The notes under the pieces are model-generated. The model did no database searches, was not told where the DNA came from, and saw only the letters and a program-made list of their open reading frames with translations. This document shows, in pieces, positions 15,705 through 23,485 of a stretch of DNA of 64,000 nt. Each line of letters opens with the position of its first letter. Position 1 is the first letter of the stretch. The position numbers were made by a program, and so were the translations under genes. Source of the stretch: Actinoplanes italicus (lineage in GTDB: Bacteria > Actinomycetota > Actinomycetes > Mycobacteriales > Micromonosporaceae); the NCBI RefSeq assembly GCF_003001815.1, contig NZ_PVMZ01000013.1:186001-250000 (forward strand), in the 5' to 3' direction.

Positions 15705-17285
15705 ATGTCCTTTTCCGTTGCCGAACTCTCCTTCTCGTGGCCGGACGACACTCCGGTCTTCCGCGATCTGTCGTTCACCGCGCCCGAGGGCCGCACCGGC
15801 CTGGTCGCCGTCAACGGCGCCGGCAAGTCCACGCTGCTGAAACTCGTCGCGGGCGAGCTGACCCCGACCGGCGGCACGATCACCGTCCGCGGGGTGCCGG
15901 GCTACCTGCCGCAGCATCTGCCGTTCGCCGGGGAGCAGACCGTCGCGCAGGTGCTCGGCGTCGAGCCGGTCATCGCGGCGCTGCACGCCATCGAGGCCGG
16001 CGACGTCGGCGAGGAGCACTTCGCCACGGTCGGCAACGACTGGGACATCGAGGAGCGCACCCGCGCCGAACTCGACCGTCTCGGTCTCGGCGACGTCATG
16101 CTCGACCGGCGGCTCGGCACCCTCAGCGGCGGGCAGGTCGTCTCCCTCGGGCTCGCCGCCCAGCTGCTGAAACGGCCGGATGTGCTGCTGCTCGACGAGC
16201 CCACCAACAACCTCGACCGGAACGCCCGGGAGCGGCTGATCGGAGTGGTGCGTTCGTGGACCGGCACCCTGCTCGTGGTCAGCCACGACCGGGAGCTGCT
16301 CGACGAGATGGATCGGATCGCGGCGCTCGATCACGGCGAGATCAGCTGGTACGGCGGCAACTACACCGACTACGAGAAGGCGGTGGCAGGCTCCCGCGAG
16401 ACCCTGGAACGCCAGGTCCGCAGTGCGGAGCAGGACCTCAAGCGGCAGAAACGCGAGGCACAGCAGGCCAGGGAACGGGCCGCGCGCCGGGCGTCGAACG
16501 CGTCACGCGGCCTGGCCAGCGCCGGACTGGCCCGGATCCACGCCGGCAACCTGAAACGCTCCGCCGAGGTGTCCGCGGCCCGGTCGGCCGACGTGCACGG
16601 TGATCGGCTCGGGCAGGCGCAGGCACGATACGACCAGGCCAGCCGTGCCGCACGGCAGGACGACCGGATCGTCGTCGAGCTGCCCGCCACCAACGTCCCG
16701 GCCGGGCGCACCGTATTCCACGGCGAGGGGCTGCGCGCGTCGTACGGCGACAGGGAGATCTTCTCGGGTCTGGATCTGACCGTCAGGGGTCCGGAGCGGA
16801 TCGCGCTGACCGGCGCGAACGGCGCCGGCAAGTCGACGCTGATGCGGATGATCGAGAAGGGTGCCGTCGGTCGCGCGGCGTATCTGTCGCAGCGGCTGGA
16901 CCTGCTCGACGTCGACCGCACGGTGGCCGAGAACCTGGCGTCGTTCGCGCCGGCGCTGCCCGATGCCGAACGGATGAACCTGCTGGCACGGTTCCTGTTC
17001 CGGGGCATGCGGGCCCACCTCCCGGTGTCGGTGCTGTCCGGTGGCGAGCGGCTGCGGGCCACGCTGGTGTGCGTGCTGTTCGCCGAACCCGCTCCGCAGC
17101 TGCTGCTGCTCGACGAGCCGACCAACAACCTCGACCTGGTCAGCGTGGGCCAGCTGGAGAGCGCGCTGAACGCCTATCAGGGCGCGTTCGTGGTGGTCAG
17201 TCACGACGAACGGTTCCTGGACGAGATCGGGGTGAATCGGTGGCTGCATTTGTCCGGCGGAGCTCTGCAGACGTCGGATAGGTGA
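15705..17285 (+). CDS. ABC-F family ATPase, possible ribosome-protection factor
   Basis: 526 residues with two nucleotide-binding domains and no membrane segments. NBD1 has VNGAGKST near 36-43, LSGGQ near 143 and LLLLDEPTNNLD near 163. A charged helical linker (about 225-300, rich in Arg/Gln/Ala) follows. NBD2 has GANGAGKST near 367, LSGGERLR near 445 and LLLLDEPTNNLD near 467. ABC-F proteins bind the ribosomal E site; several give antibiotic resistance. NBD1 carries Ala35 where the first P-loop Gly is usual. The upstream leader ORF and hairpin support inducible control. Confidence 0.88.
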   Translation: MSFSVAELSFSWPDDTPVFRDLSFTAPEGRTGLVAVNGAGKSTLLKLVAGELTPTGGTITVRGVPGYLPQHLPFAGEQTVAQVLGVEPVIAALHAIEAGDVGEEHFATVGNDWDIEERTRAELDRLGLGDVMLDRRLGTLSGGQVVSLGLAAQLLKRPDVLLLDEPTNNLDRNARERLIGVVRSWTGTLLVVSHDRELLDEMDRIAALDHGEISWYGGNYTDYEKAVAGSRETLERQVRSAEQDLKRQKREAQQARERAARRASNASRGLASAGLARIHAGNLKRSAEVSAARSADVHGDRLGQAQARYDQASRAARQDDRIVVELPATNVPAGRTVFHGEGLRASYGDREIFSGLDLTVRGPERIALTGANGAGKSTLMRMIEKGAVGRAAYLSQRLDLLDVDRTVAENLASFAPALPDAERMNLLARFLFRGMRAHLPVSVLSGGERLRATLVCVLFAEPAPQLLLLDEPTNNLDLVSVGQLESALNAYQGAFVVVSHDERFLDEIGVNRWLHLSGGALQTSDR

Positions 17286-17394
17286 CGGTCGGCAGATCGC
17301 GTTCGGATGGTTCTTGGACACTCACATTGACTTCGCGGCGGTGAAGGAATCGTCTTGAGGCCTCCAAGAATCAACGGCGGGCGGAGGCTCTCCC

Positions 17395-18759
17395 ATGTCC
17401 CTCGAACTGGATCGCAGGCTCGCGGATGTCGGCACCCGATTCCGGATCTTCCCGCAACCCCGGTTCCTTCAGAAGACCGACGGCTCCGGCCCGCTCTTCG
17501 CCGAGCCGGAGACCGTCACGGTCTCGGTCGAGCCGGCGGCGATGCGGGCCGGGCCCGGTGACGACCGGATGTTCGTGGTCGACGCGATCGGCAAGCTCCC
17601 CTACAACAACTTCTTCCGGCCGCCGTTCCGCGGGTCGGCGCGGCCGCCCGTCCAGCCGGGTCAGGACGGCCATTTCGATCAGCTCGACCCGAGCAGCCGG
17701 GAATTCTCGGCCGCCACCATGTACGCGACGGTCCGCCGTGTGCTCGACATCTGGGAGGACTACTTCGGACGTGCGATTCAATGGCATTTCGAATCCGATT
17801 TCGATCGTCTCGAACTGATCCCGCTGATCGAATGGGACAACGCGCAGTCGGGCTACGGATTCCTCGAGTTCGGGTTCGGCCGGAAGCCGAACGGCACGAT
17901 CGACCACGAGCGGCCGTTCTGCGAGAACTTCGACGTGCTGGCCCACGAACTGGGGCACAGCATCATCTTCGCCGAGGTCGGCGTCCCGGGCAGCCCGTTC
18001 GACGAGGGCGTCGACTACGGCGGCATGCACGAGTCGGCCGGAGACCTGGTCGCGATCGTCGCGTCGCTGCACTTTCACTCGCTGGTCGACCACCTGCTCG
18101 ACACCACGAAGGGCAACCTGCTGACCATCAACGGCCTGGACCGGGTCGGTGAGCTGTCGGACAGCAGGGAGATCCGGGTGGCACTGAACTCGCGGCGCAT
18201 GTCCGACGTCGGCGACGAGCCGCACGAGCGGTCGCTGCCGCTGACCGGCGCGATCTTCGACACCATGGTCGAGGTGTTCCAGCAGGACCTGGTGGCGAAG
18301 AAACTGATCAGTGAGGATCTGCGGACCCGGTCGACGAATCTGCCCGGTACCGCGCACGATCTGATCGACATCCAGGCGGAGTTCGCGGCCGCGTACGCCG
18401 GCAACGAGGCCGCGTTCAAGGATTCGCTGCTGCGCGCCCGTGACTACCTCGGCCGGCTGCTCGCCGTCACGTGGGGTGCCGTCTCGCCGGACTTCCTCAC
18501 CTACCACGGCATCCTGCGGGCCATCCTGCAGGCCGATCGGGAGATCACCGGCGGCGAGAACGCCGAGATCATCCGTGCGTGCTTCGCCTGGCGTGAGATC
18601 GCCCCGGTGCCGACCTCGATGCTGCTGCGCCAGCACACCATCGCCAACTGCGGGTTCGTGGCCGGCAGGGGTCCGGCCGTCGCCACGGCCGACTCCCCGA
18701 CCGGGCATCCGATCCCGTCGCCGCGGTCCAACGGCGCCTCGGCCGTCGTCCGTTCCTGA
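17395..18759 (+). CDS. Gluzincin-type zinc metallopeptidase, no obvious signal peptide
   Basis: 454 residues. The zinc motif HELGHS is near residue 183 and is followed about 25 residues later by GGMHESAGDLVAI, in which the Glu of HESAGD is the likely third ligand, as in thermolysin-like gluzincins. Surrounding blocks (WEDYFGRAIQWHFES upstream, LTGAIFDTMVEVFQQD downstream) fit that fold. The N-terminus lacks a secretion signal, so it may act in the cytosol or be exported another way. ATG 17395 follows ggcggagg. A closer family was not recognised. Confidence 0.7.
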   Translation: MSLELDRRLADVGTRFRIFPQPRFLQKTDGSGPLFAEPETVTVSVEPAAMRAGPGDDRMFVVDAIGKLPYNNFFRPPFRGSARPPVQPGQDGHFDQLDPSSREFSAATMYATVRRVLDIWEDYFGRAIQWHFESDFDRLELIPLIEWDNAQSGYGFLEFGFGRKPNGTIDHERPFCENFDVLAHELGHSIIFAEVGVPGSPFDEGVDYGGMHESAGDLVAIVASLHFHSLVDHLLDTTKGNLLTINGLDRVGELSDSREIRVALNSRRMSDVGDEPHERSLPLTGAIFDTMVEVFQQDLVAKKLISEDLRTRSTNLPGTAHDLIDIQAEFAAAYAGNEAAFKDSLLRARDYLGRLLAVTWGAVSPDFLTYHGILRAILQADREITGGENAEIIRACFAWREIAPVPTSMLLRQHTIANCGFVAGRGPAVATADSPTGHPIPSPRSNGASAVVRS

Positions 18760-18800
18760 TCACTGGGCGGCGTGTTCCTCCGATCCCCCGGCAGGATGGG

Positions 18801-18831
18801 TTGACTCTCCCGCCGGGGGAGACCCGAACCT
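18801..18831 (+). promoter_or_regulatory. MerR-type promoter with 19-bp spacer and dyad
   Basis: TTGACT at 18801-18806 is followed by a dyad TCTCCC-GCCGG-GGGAGA (18806-18822) and a weak -10 (GAACCT, 18826-18831) at the long 19-bp spacing typical of MerR-activated promoters. It lies directly upstream of the merR-like gene, consistent with autoregulation. Confidence 0.55.
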
Positions 18832-18854
18832 TGGTGGCGAAGGAGGAACCGAGC

Positions 18855-19679
18855 ATGGACGACCTGATCGGAATCGGTCGCTTCTCCCGGATGAGCCGGC
18901 TGTCGATCAAGGCCCTGCGCTTCTACGACGAGCAGGGCCTGCTCACCCCGGCGTGGGTCGACCCGGCGACCGGCTACCGCTACTACCGGCGGGCACAGGC
19001 CGGACCGGCCGAGGCGATCCGGGCACTGCGCGCGATCGACATGCCGGTCGGGGAGATCCGCGACCTGCTCGCCGACGACGACGCCGAGCTGACCGGCAAG
19101 CGCCTGGCGGCACACCGGGAACGCCTGCGTGCCCGGCTCGCCGAGCAGGAGCGGATGCTGCGGTTCCTCGAACGTCTCATCGATCGAGGAGGAAACGTCA
19201 TGCCGTACGAGGTGACCGTCAAGCAGGCCGCTGCCGTCCCGGTGGCGGGCCTGACCCTGCACACCGGCCTGGCCACCATCGGCGCCGCCATCCAGCAGGG
19301 CTTCGGCACGGTCGTCGGCGCCCTCGGCACGGCCGGCGTCCGGCCCGCCGGCGCGCCGTTCGTCGTCTACCACGACATCATCGACGAGAAGACCGAAGGT
19401 GATGTCGAGATCTGCATCCCCGTCCCGGCCGGCACGACCCTGCCCGACGGCCCGGTGCGGTACCACGAGATCCCCGGCGGGCCGGTCGCCTCGACGATCC
19501 ACCGCGGCCCCTACCAGGAGATCTCCCCGGCGTATCACGTGATCACGGCGTGGATCGAGGAGCGCGGCGCGAAATCGCACGGCGCGCCGCGCGAGATCTA
19601 CCTCAACGATCCGCAGTCGGTCACCCCGGAGGAACTGCTCACCGAGGTACAGTTCCCCATCGACGGGACACCGGCATAG
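18855..19679 (+). CDS. MerR-family regulator with GyrI-like effector domain
   Basis: 274 residues. The winged HTH at the N-terminus reads IGRFSRMSRLSIKALRFYDEQGLL and YRYYRRAQ. A coiled helix (AHRERLRARLAEQERMLRFLERLI) links it to a C-terminal GyrI-like ligand domain (about 115-274, with RYHEIPGGPVASTIHRGPY). ATG 18855 has AAGGAGG 8-10 nt upstream. An in-frame ATG at 19200 with AGGAGG 7 nt upstream sits exactly at the start of the ligand domain and could produce it alone, as in TipAL/TipAS. Two small genes follow closely, the second also GyrI-like. Confidence 0.88.
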   Translation: MDDLIGIGRFSRMSRLSIKALRFYDEQGLLTPAWVDPATGYRYYRRAQAGPAEAIRALRAIDMPVGEIRDLLADDDAELTGKRLAAHRERLRARLAEQERMLRFLERLIDRGGNVMPYEVTVKQAAAVPVAGLTLHTGLATIGAAIQQGFGTVVGALGTAGVRPAGAPFVVYHDIIDEKTEGDVEICIPVPAGTTLPDGPVRYHEIPGGPVASTIHRGPYQEISPAYHVITAWIEERGAKSHGAPREIYLNDPQSVTPEELLTEVQFPIDGTPA

Positions 19680-19689
19680 GCGGGGCCAC

Positions 19690-20007
19690 ATGCAGCAGCG
19701 CAGCGTCAGTCTCTGGAGCGAGAACCGTCTCTACGTCGACGCCGCGCTCGACGCCGACGGCACACTCCGGTTCCAGGGCCAGGACCTGAACCCGGACAAC
19801 CCCTTCGGCGGCAACGAGTACGAATACGCCCTGACCGTGAGCCCGGCCGACGTGCCGCGCGTGGTCGCCGCCCTGAACGGCGAACCCGGTGCCGATGTCC
19901 TGGACCTGCTGAAGACCCACGCCCGCCAGATCGTCGGCCAGGGCGAGAGCAGGTTCCTCAAGTCGTGCGGCATCGAGTTCGGGTTCTGGAGCAGGGTCGG
20001 CGACTGA
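19690..20007 (+). CDS. Hypothetical protein, 105 aa
   Basis: A compact soluble protein with the conserved-looking block DADGTLRFQGQDLNP and NEYEYALTVSPADVPRVV. It ends near KSCGIEFGFWSRV. No family was recognised with certainty. It begins 10 bp after the MerR gene and ends 20 bp before the GyrI-like gene, so it is likely part of that operon. Confidence 0.7.
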   Translation: MQQRSVSLWSENRLYVDAALDADGTLRFQGQDLNPDNPFGGNEYEYALTVSPADVPRVVAALNGEPGADVLDLLKTHARQIVGQGESRFLKSCGIEFGFWSRVGD

Positions 20008-20027
20008 CCCTTCCGAGGAGTTCCTCG

Positions 20028-20654
20028 TTGACGCTCAAGACCGATTTCAAGAAGGAGATCGCGGCCTACTCCGCGAAGAGCGGGCGCTTCGACATCGTCG
20101 ACGTTCCCGCCCTGAGGTACCTGATGATCGACGGCCACGGCGACCCCAACACCGGGGCCTTCACCGACGCCACCGGGGCGCTGTACCCGCTGGCGTACCG
20201 TCTGAAGTTCGCCGCCAAGAAGCTCGGCCGGGACCATGTCGTGATGCCGTTGGAGGGCCTGTGGTGGTCCGGTGACATGACGGCGTTCACGGCGGCCCGC
20301 GACAAGAGCCGCTGGGACTGGACTCTCATGATCATGGTCCCGGACTGGGTCGACGACGAGATGTTCGCCGGCGCGGGCGGCGGCTCGTCGGCCGTCCGCC
20401 TGGCGACCCTCGCCGAGGGGCGCTGTGTGCAGACGCTGCACGTCGGCTCCTACGACGACGAGGCCGAGACCCTGGCCCGGATGCACGACGAGTTCATCCC
20501 CGCCAACGGTCTGCGGATGACCGGGAAGCACCACGAGATCTACCTCAGCGACGCGCGCCGGGTCGCGCCCGGGAAACTGCGGACCATCCTGCGCCAGCCG
20601 GTGGAGGCCGTCACCGCAGCGGTTCCCGCACGACCTGCTTCCATGCCCGGCTGA
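20028..20654 (+). CDS. GyrI-like small-molecule-binding domain protein
   Basis: 208 residues from TTG 20028, which has GAGGAG 7 nt upstream. VPALRYLMIDGHGDPNTG near the N-terminus, PLEGLWWSGD in the middle and LHVGSYDDEAETLARMHDEFI near 145 are typical of the GyrI-like/YdhR-type family that binds hydrophobic ligands. The fold is the same as the effector half of the MerR protein upstream, so the two may sense or sequester the same compound. The 3' end overlaps the convergent aminotransferase by 44 bp. Confidence 0.8.
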   Translation: MTLKTDFKKEIAAYSAKSGRFDIVDVPALRYLMIDGHGDPNTGAFTDATGALYPLAYRLKFAAKKLGRDHVVMPLEGLWWSGDMTAFTAARDKSRWDWTLMIMVPDWVDDEMFAGAGGGSSAVRLATLAEGRCVQTLHVGSYDDEAETLARMHDEFIPANGLRMTGKHHEIYLSDARRVAPGKLRTILRQPVEAVTAAVPARPASMPG

Positions 20655-21393
20655 GCAGGCCGGTCAGTATCTCGTTGCGGGGAAACGCGACGTCGTCGAT
20701 CGTGCCGATCGGCTGGGCCGGGCAGTGCGAGTTCGTCGCGGCGGCCGCGGTCATCTCCCGCAGCGACCCGGCCGTCAGGCGCCGGGTCGTGTCGGGGACG
20801 CCGATCTCGCGCAGCCCGTCGCGCAGCAACTGCATGACGATCCCGTCCAGCAGCGGTGCGTCGGGCCACACGACCCGTTCGCCGTCCCAGAAGGCGACGT
20901 TCCAGACGGAGCCCTCGGCGAGCGCGCCGTCGCGGGCGGTCAGGAGCACGTCGTCGAAACCGTCCCGCTGTGCCTGCAGGCGGTGGAAGGTCTGCCCCAG
21001 CGTGCCCATGTGCTTGAGCGTGGCCAGGTCCCGCTCGAATGCGACGGTCCGGACCCGCAGCGGCGGGCGTGGGGTGTCGTCGACGGGTTCGGAGACGGAG
21101 ACCATCACGTCGGTACGGGTACGGTCGTCCGGATGCGGGAGGACGGTGACCCGGACGGACGCGTCGTCCAGGTCGCCCAGCGCTCTGGCGATGAGGGCGG
21201 GCAGGCCCGCGGGCGGTTCGGCATCGGGGAACAGCACGGCCGAGCCCGCACGCAGCCGGTCGAGGTGCCGGGACAGGCCGGGAACCGCGCGTCCTCGTAC
21301 CTGCATGGAGGTGTAATGGCCGTAACCCTGGGTGGCGGCTCGATGCAACACCTCGGTCGTCGCCGGCTCGCCGTTGATCTGCACACGCGTCAC
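20611..21393 (-). CDS. Class IV aminotransferase (PLP)
   Basis: 260 residues. The fold-type IV signature is present. The PLP lysine is probably in TLKHMGTLGQ near residue 127, and the phosphate/cofactor block is LAEGSVWNVAFWDG near 159 followed by LLDGIVMQLL. Members include branched-chain aminotransferase, D-amino acid aminotransferase and 4-amino-4-deoxychorismate lyase, and this short protein resembles the last two in size. The start is GTG 21393 without a clear ribosome-binding site. Confidence 0.8.
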   Translation of the reverse strand: MTRVQINGEPATTEVLHRAATQGYGHYTSMQVRGRAVPGLSRHLDRLRAGSAVLFPDAEPPAGLPALIARALGDLDDASVRVTVLPHPDDRTRTDVMVSVSEPVDDTPRPPLRVRTVAFERDLATLKHMGTLGQTFHRLQAQRDGFDDVLLTARDGALAEGSVWNVAFWDGERVVWPDAPLLDGIVMQLLRDGLREIGVPDTTRRLTAGSLREMTAAAATNSHCPAQPIGTIDDVAFPRNEILTGLLSRAWKQVVREPLR

Positions 21394-21425
21394 CGGGGAA
21401 TCGTGTCACGGGCCGAGGGGCCAGA

Positions 21426-21671
21426 ATGATCGTCGTGGCCGAGCAATGCCTCACAACCTACGCGGGTGACCCGCCCGGCGACCCGATCGGCGAGGCGACG
21501 CTGCCCGGCCGGCACTGGCACGAGCTGGGGTCCGCGTTCCGGGCGTGGGGCCTGGAAGCACTGGCCGACCTCTGGCCGCGGCCGTTGCCCGGCGCGGGTG
21601 GCGACCCGTGGCCGTTCCCCTCGTACGCCGATCCCGACCACCTGTACCTGATACGGGCCGGGGCGAAGTAA
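21426..21671 (+). CDS. Hypothetical protein, 81 aa
   Basis: A small protein with clear coding composition and an aromatic-rich C-terminal half (FRAWGLEALADLWPRPLP, SYADPDHLYLIRAG). Family unknown. It is divergent from the aminotransferase gene with a 32-bp gap. Confidence 0.55.
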   Translation: MIVVAEQCLTTYAGDPPGDPIGEATLPGRHWHELGSAFRAWGLEALADLWPRPLPGAGGDPWPFPSYADPDHLYLIRAGAK

Positions 21672-21697
21672 CCCGCCCCGGCCCGGACGAGACGGCG

Positions 21698-22471
21698 TCA
21701 GCCGGCGGGGTTGAAGGTGATGCCGGCCGGCTTGGCCTCGGTGAGCAGGCCGGCGAAACTCGAGTCCTTGAGGCCGAAGCTCGCACTGCCGAAGTTGTAG
21801 TTGGTCAGCGCGGTGCGGATCGCGGTCGACGGGAAGCCGTTCCAGCCGACCAGGGACGGGTACTGCCAGGTGCCGTAACCGTTCTCCGGCGGCTCGTCGG
21901 CCGTGCCGGCGAGGCGGAACGCGTGCGTGCTCGCCCCGTCCTTGTGGTAGACGATCTTCGGGTGGTTGCCGGTCCAGCGGACACTGGTCGCCGCGTACAC
22001 GTTGAAGTCGCCGTGCGCCGAGGTGGAGACGTACTTGGCGACGTCGTTCTGCACCCACACCACGACGTGTTCCCAGTCGTGCCGGTGCCCGCCGATCGAG
22101 CTGCCGGCGAGGGCCTGGTCCTTCTCGAAGTACAGGCCGTACGCGATGGCGCACCAGCCGTTGTTGCACCTGTAGCGGGAGTAGCCGTTGGTGTTGTCCA
22201 GGTCGTAGTTGTCGTGGCAGTCGCCGTTGAGCGCGCCGGTCGGCTTGAGTCCACCGTTGACGGTGCCGGTCGGGCCGATCGCGGGTGTCGGGTAGCAGCC
22301 GTCGGTGTCGTAGTCGTAGGCCGGCTGCCACTTGGTCTCGATGGCCTCGGCGTTGCCGGGGAGTTCGGTGGGGGGAGCGGCGAGCGCCGGCACCGCGGTG
22401 GCGGCGATCAGGGCGAGCGCGCCGCCGGCGACGAACGCGGCTCGGGAGACTCTGCGCGGGATGGGGGACAT
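21698..22471 (-). CDS. Secreted NPP1-family (necrosis-inducing-like) protein
   Basis: 257 residues. A Sec signal peptide (RRVSRAAFVAGGALALIAA, cleavage after PALA near 31) is followed by the NPP1/NLP domain. The hallmark GHRHDWEHVVVWV heptapeptide region is near residue 123, and the cysteine-bearing segments YRCNNGWC and DTDGCYP flank it. NLPs from plant pathogens lyse plant membranes; actinobacterial relatives are mostly uncharacterised. ATG 22471 has AAGGAG upstream. An exported protein acting on plant material would fit the glycosidase operon 1 kb away. Confidence 0.85.
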   Translation of the reverse strand: MSPIPRRVSRAAFVAGGALALIAATAVPALAAPPTELPGNAEAIETKWQPAYDYDTDGCYPTPAIGPTGTVNGGLKPTGALNGDCHDNYDLDNTNGYSRYRCNNGWCAIAYGLYFEKDQALAGSSIGGHRHDWEHVVVWVQNDVAKYVSTSAHGDFNVYAATSVRWTGNHPKIVYHKDGASTHAFRLAGTADEPPENGYGTWQYPSLVGWNGFPSTAIRTALTNYNFGSASFGLKDSSFAGLLTEAKPAGITFNPAG

Positions 22472-22664
22472 CGGGCTCCTTCGGGGGATCGAGCGGAGAC
22501 GATCGCTTCGGCGATGATTTCCGCACGGCTGCCCGGAACCGGTGCATCCGCCGGGCCGCGCGGGGATCAACGCTCGGCGAACACTTCGTCCCGGCCCGCC
22601 ACCGGAATACCCGCCGGTAACAAGCGGGATTCAGCTTGGCGGTCCCGGCCCCGGCAGGCAAGAG

Positions 22665-22689
22665 CCCCGGCTGTGGCGCACAGCCGGGG
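22665..22689 (-). terminator. Hairpin terminator downstream of doxX-like gene
   Basis: CCCCGGCTGT and ACAGCCGGGG form a perfect 10-bp stem around a 5-nt loop, 67 bp beyond the doxX-like stop. The stem could terminate transcription from the right. Confidence 0.6.
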
Positions 22690-22755
22690 TCTTTCACGGT
22701 CGTCGAGACGTCGCTGTCTCGGTTGCGGCGAGGCAGTGGTTGACGACGGCCGGGG

Positions 22756-23202
22756 TCAGGCCGGCTGCTTCGCGGGCTCGGCGGTGGGTGCGGCGGCGGG
22801 GGTGCGGCGGCTGCTGATCAGGGCGTCGAGTGACCAGGAGCCTGCGCCGAGCACACCGATCAGCAGGAACGACCAGGCGTACAGGGCCGGGGTCACTCCG
22901 CCGTTCTCGATGGGCATGAGGCCGTCCGGCTGGTGCACGACGAAGTAGGCGTAGGCCATCGAGCCGGACGCCAGGATGGCGGCCGGGCGCGTGGCGAGAC
23001 CGATCAGGACGAGCAGTCCGCAGGACAGCTGGATGAGGGCGGCGTACCAGTTCGGCCAGACTCCGACCGGGACCGGCTCACCGCTGCCGCGAGCGCCGCC
23101 GAGCAGGCCGAACAGGCTGGCGAGACCGTGGCAGGCGAACAGCAGGCCGACGACGATGCGGAACAGGGGCCACGTGATGCGGGCCGCGTTGGTGGAAGGC
23201 AA
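22756..23202 (-). CDS. DoxX-family membrane protein
   Basis: 148 residues with four membrane segments. The DoxX hallmark is visible in LFRIVVGLLFACHGLASLFG at the N-terminus, followed by IQLSCGLLVLIGLATRPAA and YAWSFLLIGVLGAGSW. The TTG start at 23202 has GAGGAG 6 nt upstream and gives the usual DoxX N-terminus, whereas the open frame extends further without support. The family is linked to redox balance and terminal oxidase subunits; the exact role is unknown. Confidence 0.8.
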   Translation of the reverse strand: MPSTNAARITWPLFRIVVGLLFACHGLASLFGLLGGARGSGEPVPVGVWPNWYAALIQLSCGLLVLIGLATRPAAILASGSMAYAYFVVHQPDGLMPIENGGVTPALYAWSFLLIGVLGAGSWSLDALISSRRTPAAAPTAEPAKQPA

Positions 23203-23344
23203 TTGGCACTCCTCGTGGGGGAAACGGGCGTTCCTGGCAATCCACATTAGAGGCGCGCGTAGCGCGTACGGCATAGGTGATCTTAAATTTCTTCTAAGAG
23301 CCCCCAGCCACGGCAATCTATTCGCAACACCGCGTACATCTTGC

Positions 23345-23358
23345 CGAAAACGTTTTCG
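23345..23358. promoter_or_regulatory. LacI-type operator upstream of the glycosidase operon
   Basis: CGAAAACGTTTTCG is a perfect 14-bp palindrome with the central CG step usual for LacI/GalR sites. It lies 128 bp upstream of the GH127 gene in an AT-richer intergenic region. No LacI-family gene is present in the window, so the regulator would act in trans. Confidence 0.65.
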
Positions 23359-23485
23359 TAAGGCAGCGTGTGCCGCAGGCGAACCGTGGGTGTGCCGGCA
23401 TCGGCCAAGGGTGCCGCACGCTGCAGCTATCCCGGCCTCCGCCTCCGCTCATGCATCGAAAAAGGTCGATTGCAGAGGTATCCTC

